Origin: Zanthoxylum bungeanum | Lineage: Eukaryota; Streptophyta; Magnoliopsida; Sapindales; Rutaceae | Assembly: GCA_019454045.1 (NCBI GenBank) | Contig: SKCR01031823.1 | Location: 1 to 64,000, forward strand | DNA: 64,000 bases | Reading direction: 5' to 3' | Shown: positions 57,512 to 64,000 of the stretch, in pieces | Layout: the number at the start of each line of letters is the position of its first letter | Position numbering within the stretch: the first letter of the stretch is position 1 | Made by a program: the position numbers and the translations under genes | Notes under the pieces: generated by a model | What the model saw: only the letters and a program-made list of their open reading frames with translations | The model's database searches: none | Told to the model about the DNA's origin: nothing

Positions 57512-58858
57512 TGATAAGTGTGGTTTATACCCACTTATTCCGACATCCTTAGCCTATTATTTTGTTATTTTTCGAGCCATTTAATGTATTTTGTAGTATC
57601 TTTTATGTCTTATTTGTAGGAAGCATTAGAACATCGATAATGGAGCAAATACGTGTGTTTCGGGACCTATTGGGAGCATCGGACTCAAGAAGCAGTAAAA
57701 ACCAGCATCAGCTGCGCACTGAAATTAAAAAAGCTATACCTTTTGATCTAGAAAGAGTTACGAGACCCATAATATATCGATTTGTATCTACTCGAGGAAA
57801 TCTAGTCATTTACATATATTTTCCAGGGAGTTAGGCGCCGCAGAGCCCACTGTTCAACGCCGTAGCGCCCCCTGCGGAAGAAAACCTGCGCAAGCCATGA
57901 AAGTGATTTTTAGGGTTTTCAACATGTATTATGACTCCCATGCTCTACTATAAATATATCAGTTCGTCCAAAACTAGAGGGGGAGGCTAATACACAGCAC
58001 AAAACACAGAAACAAATATTTTTAGAGATCCAAGGAGAGGATTGAAGAGCGACGAGAGGAGATTAAGACGTTGACATCCGAGGAGGAATAGATTCAATTC
58101 GGGTTTTATCTTCTTATTTCTTTCTTAGAACTCTAATGATTTCCATTAGATTCATGATTTGTTATTCATTGCTTTTATCTTTTGTCATTAACTAAACTCC
58201 TTAATTTTGGAGAATGATGTAATCTATGCTTGAACCTTGTATTTTGTTTATCAATTTTGTTATGAAGTTTTATTAATTTATTTATATTATTTTGAGTTTA
58301 ATGCTTCTTGATTGTTGGCCACAATTGAAGATGATGAATGTTTAGAATCTATCACTCGAGAGAGGGGATTTTGAATAGATCTAGAGAATATAGCCTAGGA
58401 TTTTATAGCGTTCGAGAGAATATGTAATCCTTTGAAGTCGTTAACATAGAATCACAAAGCGTAATGAGTTGTCAACTATTGGATTTTTATAGAGATATCG
58501 AAGTCTGTAGTTGATGATATTTTCACTGATGCTCGAGAGAGGGAGTGGATATTTGCAGAATCTTGACTTATAAATAATATAACTGAACAAAGATTAATTG
58601 ACATAACAAATACATAGGCGACAGCTAGGTGAAATCAGGATCCAGAATCTCTATCGTATTAGTTCCTCATATTTTATTGTTTTTATATTTTATTTATTTA
58701 TTAAAATCTTTATTAATTATTTTCTAAACAAAATTAGGATTATCAATTGTAGTACTTAGTGCGAGTTAACGCAATCCATGTGGGTTCGACACTCTAAACT
58801 CATTTATACTAAAACTTGACACCGTACACTTGCGGTACGATATAAAAATATCACAACA
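57512..58858 (+). repeat. 5' LTR of G (1347 bp)
   Basis: TGATAAGTGTGG ... ATCACAACA. Includes a GC-rich block GGCGCCGCAGAGCCC and GCCGTAGCGCCCCC (57832-57880), the TATA box, and a tail ending CGATATAAAAATATCACAAC. Confidence 0.92.
57947..57956 (+). promoter_or_regulatory. TATA box of G LTR
   Basis: ACTATAAATA, about 440 bp into the LTR and followed ~30 bp later by CGTCCAAAACTAGAGG. The 3' LTR is cut before this point (63873). Confidence 0.65.
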
Positions 58859-58865
58859 AGTTTTT

Positions 58866-58883
58866 TGGCGCCGTTGTCGGGGA
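58866..58883 (+). promoter_or_regulatory. PBS of element G (Asp tRNA type, Athila-like)
   Basis: TGGCGCCGTTGTCGGGGA follows CAACAAGTTTTT after the LTR. TGGCGCCGTTGCCGGGGA is the usual Athila-group PBS; one base differs. Confidence 0.9.
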
Positions 58884-59114
58884 TTGTTTGTTTAATTCAT
58901 ATTAATATTGCTACCAAGTAATCTTAACTTTAATTTAGATTTTTATTTTATTTTTATTTTATTTTCTTTATTTTTGTCTTCAGTTTTATTTTTGTTATTA
59001 TTTCTTATTTTTTATTTTTATTTTTTTATTTTTATTTTTATTTTTTTTATTTTATTTTATTTTCTTTGTTTGGTTTTATATTTTTTTCGTACGAGGTGAG
59101 TTTGAAAAGAAGCA
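58884..59114 (+). repeat. T-rich low-complexity leader of G
   Basis: TTTTATTTTTATTTT-type sequence from 58925 to 59090 between PBS and gag. Open frames across it are low complexity only. Confidence 0.8.
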
Positions 59115-59645
59115 ATGGCAGATTCTATTGGTGCACTAATAGCTCAAGTATCGTCCCTCACGACTCATCTAGCAATATTGACAAATCAAATGGGCCAACT
59201 GTCTATTGAAGCTGCTTCTGCTAATGGAATGCTTCTACCAAATAGAGGAGCAGGATTTTAATAAGTACAGTATGTGAACAATCGGAACTTCAACAACTAT
59301 AGAGGCAATCCTTTGCCTAATTATTATCATCCAAATTTTTCATATGCTGATATGTAGAACATTTTGCAACCTCCTCATGGCTTCAATTATCCAAGAGCTT
59401 AGCAGAAACCTTCCTTAGAAGATCTCATGAGCACGTTTGTAGCTACAGCTTTAGAGAGGTTTGAGAAGAATGAGTCAAGGCTGGATAACATCGAAACACG
59501 AATGGGCAATATAGAGGCAAATATGAAATCTGTAGAAGCGCAAATTGGGTTGCTTGTTTCTTCAATGGCCAATCAACAGACATGGGTGTTTCCGAGTGAT
59601 ATTGAAGTCAACCCCAATGAGCAATGTCAAATTATAACCTGTAGG
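59115..59645 (+). pseudogene. Element G gag C-terminal fragment
   Basis: Starts MADSIGALIAQVSSLTTHLA in a gag-like frame that stays in register to 59645 with three stops (TAA 59259, TAG 59355, TAG 59400). Motifs: NNRNFNNYRGNPLPNYY.HPNFSY, a heptad-like region ALERFEKNESRLDNIETRM (about 59450-59550), and QCQIITC before the solo LTR. The N-terminal capsid part is missing. All three stops are single C-to-T changes from CAA/CAG. Confidence 0.8.
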
Positions 59646-60962
59646 TGACCGGCGTAAACACACACGTATAACGCATGCGCACGTATCGTTCAAGTAGTAT
59701 AAAAATATCGATCCCACGAGGACTTAATTCCTACTGTTGTTATTAATTGTTTATACTATTTATTTACAAATATCTAATCAAAGGAGAAGTGAATTGATTG
59801 CTTGAAATGATTTGATTTGTAGATTTGCTAAATAAATAAAAAGATAAAAAGACAAAAGAAAATACTAAGGAAAATTAAAGACTCAAAGATCTAGGGTTGT
59901 GAATCTTTCTAATATCTTTATAAAGATGAAATGATTATTTTAAGTTTGTGTAATAGATCAGTTTACTAACCTGGAACACGAATTTTGTGAAAGCATATGT
60001 CGATGGTCAGACACAAATACCCAGTTTAATCTAATTGAACCATATGTCTATGTCAACCAAATTATCTGGATTCATTAAGTTTAAGTTCTAATTATGGCTA
60101 CCCCCGCCCTACAGGTATATGTCTATCCTGTAAGGAAATCTATTAAAGGGTTATATATCCTCAAAGAAGATCGTGGGCTATTAAGTCAAAGGTTAAAACC
60201 TAAAATCCCTATGTCTAGTTCATTTTAGATTTACCACATCAATCTTATTGGTGATCAAACAACAAGAAGCATTAAGCTTAAGACTTAATAAGTAAACCTT
60301 TAAATACCCAAACTATAAAATAACCTCTTATAAACCGGTGATATTAGATTTCATCACAACCTTAGAAAACTAACTTAGTTATGACTCATAATTAGGACTA
60401 CTAAGAAGACATAAAAATTACTTAAAAAGTAAATGCAGAAAAATAAATAAAATGCTAAGGAAAAAGGAATTAACTTCTACTATTTACTATTTAGATATCT
60501 CCTATAAAATAATATATATACTTGTGATAATTTTACCAACCAGCCATATAGGTGGTAACCTGATTAAGTCAAATTAAGATAAACCAGCCATAAAGGCGGA
60601 ACAAAAATAAATCAACTATAAAGGCGGTATAATAATTAAACCAACCGACCAGTATGGCAGTATCCTCATTAAGTCAGGTTTTAAATAGTTTATATATTAT
60701 ATTTTAGGGAGATTAATCTAAATAGCAATAGTAAAAGAATTACCTTTTTACCTTGGCATGGAGAAGTTACCCTCGCATAGTAAAATGGTAAAAAGTAAAA
60801 ACAAAATTACTATTCAAAAAAATAGAATTACTATTATTACTTCAGAACTAAATTAAAACTAACTATAAAACTGAAATTAAAAGAAACTAAGAAGAAAACT
60901 CCATATTTACATCAGAGGATTTCAAGGAAAAGGTACATTTGAAACTGAAATTTGAAGCTGAA

Positions 60963-60968
60963 TTTATA
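60963..60968 (-). promoter_or_regulatory. TATA box of the solo LTR
   Basis: CCTATAAATT on the minus strand (60961-60970), 56 bp downstream of the nearest ACGTGGC box. Confidence 0.65.
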
Positions 60969-61025
60969 GGCCCCGGTAGACCTTGGGCGTAACGACGCCA
61001 AGGGCTTTGGCGTCGCTACGCGATG

Positions 61026-61208
61026 ACGTGGCGCGACCTTATTGGTTGCTTGGCATCTCACCAGACACGTGGCAGGGCGGCTAAAAAATTTCGGCTGGTT
61101 GAATTTTTGACACGTGGCAAGCCGGCTGGCTGAAGTCGGCTCGTTGAATTTTTGACACGTGGCATGCGGTGCACGTTAGCAGATTGCTTGTTATGATGAC
61201 ACGTGGCA
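61026..61208 (-). promoter_or_regulatory. Cluster of ACGTGGC (G-box/ABRE-like) boxes in the solo LTR
   Basis: ACACGTGGCA at 61065-61074, 61110-61119, 61155-61164 and 61199-61208 (spacing 45, 45, 44 bp), plus GACGTGGC at 61025-61032. The core CACGTG/ACGTGGC is the binding site of plant bZIP and bHLH factors, and clusters of it are typical of light- and abscisic-acid-responsive promoters. They lie within 250 bp upstream of the TATA box. Partly due to a ~45-bp tandem repeat (TCGGCT.GTTGAATTTTTGAC). Activity is inferred, not shown. Confidence 0.7.
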
Positions 61209-61538
61209 TGGTGCACGTTAGCAAAGTCAAACTTGGCAACTTTGACTTGTTGACCTGGCGCATATTAGCAGTCTCCGGTGCATGTTAGAGGTCGGGACGC
61301 CCAAAAATACCAAAATACCCTTTGTGTCGGGACGCCCAAAATTACCAAAATACCATTTTTGCCAAATTTCACCAAATTTCACAGTTTTGCTTCAAATCAC
61401 CTCTAGAATGTCCTGAAACTTTATTTATCTACAAAATAACACAAAACACATCAAAATATTCACAAAACTCAAGAAACTATACAAAATATTAAGTTAAACG
61501 AGTGGGAAATAGTGATACATTTATCACTCATCAGTAGG

Positions 61539-62108
61539 AGCGGAAAAGAGTTTAAAGACACCTCTCAGGACTTAGGCAGTAAAGAAAATGAAATGGTATT
61601 TCAGGAGGAAACAGTAATAGAAGAGGAGAACAAAGGTGAATTGATAATGAGAGGTCAATATGAAGAAATCACCTTCAGTGTTTTCAGAGCCATGCCGAGC
61701 CCTCAAGGTGATGTAGAATGTCACAGGATAAATACAGTAGAAAAGGGAGTTGTAAACACGCAAGGTGAATCATTTCAGTGGCCTATGAGCATAATTCAAC
61801 CATGCATAAAGGAAGATTCTCTGCAGCTAAACCTGAAACCACTCCCAAAGTACTGTAAAAAGAGGAAAAGAAAGGCCAGTTCTCACTTGGAGATGATCCC
61901 TGGAAGGTTAAAAAGGAAGCCGAGCCAATTTTGCCGAATATGCAGTACAGAATTTCCAACTGGGGGACAATCTACATATTCTGGAGGACCATCTATGGAT
62001 AAATCACCACAGCCTGCCAAGCTGTCTTTTTCATGTCATAAGAACCGGTGGATACCAAAGAAGAAACCAGATGAAATTACCCGGTTCATTACGTTTAAGC
62101 CACCATGA
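61539..62108 (+). pseudogene. Element G gag end and short pol remnant
   Basis: An open frame of ~190 codons, in register with gag before the solo LTR. It opens SGKEF (the ITLRSGKE motif is split by the solo LTR), followed by an acidic stretch (EEETVIEEENKGE), VFRAM.SPQGDVECHRI (resembling the block after protease), LQLNLKPLPKYCKKRKRK (relic of ELKPLP before RT) and ends ITRFITFKPP. An in-frame ATG at 61512 lies in the solo LTR and is not the real start. RT to integrase are missing. It has no catalytic motif. Confidence 0.65.
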
Positions 62109-62464
62109 CCATTTGGGTGGTTGCGTCTGGCTGAAGACGTTAAACTTAGCGCTAGCGGGGAGGCAACCCTTGCATTTATTTCATTATTATTTTCTTTATT
62201 TTTAATTATTATTTTATTGTGTGCTATTTATTAATTTGCATGTTATTATGCAGGTAGCACGAGACACACAAAGCCCGCGCAACCAAATTCTAACCAGCAA
62301 GAGCCTGATAAACTCCATGCACGGTAGTGTTGTTCCTTACTCTTGTTCTTTAATTTTTTATCTTACATTGAGGACAATGTAAGTTTTAAGTTTGGGGGTG
62401 TGTGCATGCTGTTTAATTGCTATTTAGTTGTTTAAGTTTGAAAAAAAAAATTTGTTTTAGTCTT
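62109..62464 (+). other. Post-pol non-coding region of G with splice-acceptor-like site
   Basis: GTCTGGCTGAAGACGTTAAA, GCTAGCGGGGAGGCAACCC, then a T-rich run ending TTATTATGCAG/GT (junction 62253/62254), then ACATTGAGGACAATGTAAG and AAGTTTGGGGGTGTG (internal polypurine-like, 62387-62402). The same order occurs in H on the minus strand. Confidence 0.65.
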
Positions 62465-63190
62465 TGATAGTAAAGCATAAATCCTGTGATAATATTGTTT
62501 GTTTATGGGTGAAATTTTAGAAATGATAAGTGCCCGATTTACTTTTATATGATGCCTTGAATAACTTATCTATGTTAGACTCGTAAGCACTTAATAATAG
62601 GTTTCTAACAGTAAGAACTTAAGTAGTTGACAAGGTGACTAGTTGAAGAAATTGCATGTCGATGAATGACCGTTTGCTTAGATATCTATCTTGATTTGCT
62701 AGTGTTATGAAGTATAGTATAGCTAAAAAGAAAAATGTCTCTAAAGAAAGAAAATAAACCACCTATAACCGATAAGCGTGAAGCTACCCATGGGCGAGTA
62801 TTAGGACCACCATGAGGAGAATTGCTACCTTAAAGGGTAGGTGAGTTAAAAAAAATGGTGCAAAATGAGAAAAGCAAAAAGAGACAAGAAAAGAAAAGAA
62901 AAATTATATCCTACTGAGCACGAAATAAAGCAATTACAGAGCATAATTGAGATATCTAGGTTGGTTTGACCCATCGATTCCAATTTTTAAACAAAATCAT
63001 TAAGTTGGCTTACTTAGGATCAAAGCTGTGACCGAACCTCTACACACACACACTGTGAGTCTGGCTTAGATGATTTACTAAAGAATTTGGATTCGAGTTA
63101 CAATTGTGTACTTTGAAGTTTCTCTAATTTCATTTATAAGCTTTCTTTGAGGAAAATTTTATGTGCAACTATCGGGACTATCTTTTCTTA
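62465..63190 (+). other. Shared 3' non-coding module (G copy)
   Basis: GTGAAATTTTAGAAATGATAA, GACTCGTAAGCACTTAATAA, GACTAGTTGAAGAAATTGC, TGAATGACCGTTTGCTTAGA, ACCACCTATAACCGATAAGC, CTACCCATGGGCGAGTATTA, the CTACC/GGTAG hairpin (62828-62843), purine tract, TATCTAGGTTGGTTTGACCC, ACACACACAC, CTTTGAGGAAAATTTTATG. The basic frame is closed here after ten codons (MRRIATLKGR then TGA). Confidence 0.85.
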
Positions 63191-63442
63191 TTTTTTTTAT
63201 ATTTTTTTACATGATTGTGTGTGAATGACGTTTGTGGGTGTCGTCGCTGTAAGCCCTTACGAGACTATAACTCGTCCACTAGGGCCGCATGGGGTTTAAA
63301 GGCTTGTTGCATACGCTAAATGCAATCGTGAACCCTACGAAAGTGGCTTAGTTAGTTTAGTAATTTTTTATTTGTTAATTTGAATTTAGTTTTTATTTTA
63401 TCTTTTACTCGGGACTAGCAAAACCTTAAGTTTGGGGGTGTT
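63191..63442 (+). promoter_or_regulatory. End of G 3' region with polypurine tract
   Basis: GTAAGCCCTTACGAGACTAT, CTCGTCCACTAGGG and ACTCGGGACTAGCAAAACC match H 9720-9910 inverted. AGTTTGGGGGTG at 63429-63440 is the polypurine tract. Confidence 0.75.
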
Positions 63443-63873
63443 TGATAAGTGTGGTTTATACCCACTTATTCCGACATCCTTAGCCTATTATTTTGTTATG
63501 TTTCAAGCCATTTAATGTATTTTGTAGTATCTTTTATGTCTTATTTGTAGGAAGCATTAGAACATCGATAATGGAGCAACTACGTGTGTTTCATGACCTA
63601 TTGGGAGCATCAGACTCAAGAAGCAGTAAAAACCAGCATCAGCTGCGCACTGAAATTAAAAAGGCTATAACTTTTGATCTAGAAAGAGTTACGAGACCCA
63701 TAATATATCGATTTGTATCTACTCGAGGAAATCTAGTCATTTACATACATTTTACAGGTAGTTGGGCGCCGAAGAGCACACTGTTCAGTGCCGTAGCGCC
63801 CCCTGCGGAAGAAAACCTGCGCAAGCCAGGAAAGTGATTTTTAGGGTTTTCAACATGTATTATGACTCCCAGG
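63443..63873 (+). repeat. 3' LTR of G, truncated
   Basis: Matches 57512-57935; interrupted at GACTCCCAGG by a Tat-family LTR end. Confidence 0.9.
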
Positions 63874-64000
63874 TGTGGGAACACAAACTGGGCGATGCAT
63901 GCTGTCCCGGGCTCGCGGCTCGGTTGGGAGTACGGAGAAGCCCACGGGGGACTAAACTGGAGAATAATGGAGTCGCCACCCGGTGTGAACCGGGACAAAG
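63874..64000 (-). mobile_element. Start of another Tat-family LTR (minus), runs off the window
   Basis: TGTGGGAACACAAACTGGGC, GCCCACGGGGGACTAAACTG and GTGTGAACCGGGACAAAG match the ends of both F LTRs (43321 and 54310). It is inserted in the G 3' LTR; the rest lies outside. Confidence 0.88.

Larger units (their letters stand above)
59646..61533 (-). mobile_element. Solo LTR inside G gag (1888 bp), family not assigned
   Basis: Plus-strand reading TGACCGGCGTAAACAC ... TATCACTCATCA, i.e. TGATGAGTG...GCCGGTCA on the minus strand, flanked by GTAGG (59641-59645 and 61534-61538). No internal sequence. TATA at 60963-60968, hairpin at 60993-61015, ACACGTGGCA boxes at 61065-61208. 60100-60700 carries CCAGCCATAAAGGCGG-type words at 60540, 60583 and 60611. 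LTR plus TSD is 1893 bp, a multiple of three, so G's frame is formally kept across it. Confidence 0.93.
57512..63873 (+). mobile_element. Athila-like Ty3/gypsy element G, internally deleted
   Basis: 5' LTR 57512-58858, PBS, T-rich leader, gag fragment, solo LTR insertion (59646-61533), rest of gag and a short pol remnant, splice-acceptor-like site, shared 3' module, polypurine tract and the first 431 bp of the 3' LTR (63443-63873), cut by a Tat-family LTR. No RT, RNase H or integrase. Over ~420 bp the two LTRs differ at roughly 15-20 places by eye. Confidence 0.88.

Noticed and set aside
58908..59099. 63-codon hydrophobic peptide that looks like membrane segments
   Set aside because: T-rich low complexity between PBS and gag; F/L/I come from TTT/TTA/ATT runs.
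61512..62108. A 198-codon gene with its own start
   Set aside because: The ATG at 61512 belongs to the inserted solo LTR; the true frame is the G gag/pol remnant from 61539.
63874..64000. Continuation of element G
   Set aside because: Sequence switches to the Tat-family LTR end and no longer matches the G 5' LTR.

Overview
This window is plant nuclear DNA, almost certainly pericentromeric or other repeat-rich heterochromatin of a flowering plant. I see no intact host gene, no tRNA or rRNA gene and no CRISPR array. Apart from about 0.85 kb (7615-8465), everything I can place belongs to LTR retrotransposons. The evidence is TG...CA LTR ends, 5-bp target-site duplications (TSDs), primer-binding sites (PBS) of three kinds, polypurine tracts (PPT), and decayed gag, protease, reverse transcriptase (RT), RNase H and integrase reading frames. 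I cannot name the species.

Three families make up the window. (1) A Ty1/copia family with ~2-kb LTRs, an initiator-Met tRNA PBS and PPT GCCAAGTGGGAGAT: copy A (1-5833, +, cut by the window edge), solo LTR B (10996-12954, +), copy C (14797-21086 plus 57434-57511, -), copy D (21753-35611, -), and two further LTRs (22041-23989, -; 24759-26843, +) inside D's left LTR. (2) A Tat/Ogre-like Ty3/gypsy family with 2.4-3.4 kb LTRs, PBS TGGCGACTCC..., a second (plant archaeal-type) RNase H and long tandem repeats between pol and the 3' LTR: E (21087-57433, +), F (43321-56686, -), I (5834-7614, +) and an LTR end at 63874-64000 (-). (3) An Athila-like Ty3/gypsy family with PBS TGGCGCCGTTGTCGGGGA: H (8466-14796, -) and G (57512-63873, +). 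A separate solo LTR (59646-61533, -) of unassigned family lies inside G.

The elements are nested like boxes. H contains C. C contains E (TSD TAAAG on both sides, 36.3 kb apart) and G, with only 78 bp of C left between them. E contains D in its 5' LTR (TSD AAACC/AAACA) and F in its 3' LTR. D's left LTR contains two more LTRs of its own family, one with TSD GTAAG. H also holds solo LTR B (TSD GTGCC), and G holds the 59646-61533 solo LTR (TSD GTAGG). This gives five insertion levels.

All elements look dead as protein coders. The copia pol genes are full of frameshifts and stops. E and F are deletion derivatives that keep the gag start and the integrase C-terminal tail. H and G keep gag (H also protease) but lack RT to integrase. 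Their control sequences (TATA boxes, PBS, PPT) are better preserved.

The most unusual signals are these. The copia family carries many perfect short inverted repeats with 3-nt spacers, in both LTR and pol, and their arms change together between copies. A non-coding 3' module is shared by the Tat-like and Athila-like elements and carries a small, very basic reading frame. The solo LTR in G has four ACACGTGGCA boxes at 45-bp spacing just upstream of a TATA box. F has a ~5-kb higher-order tandem array.
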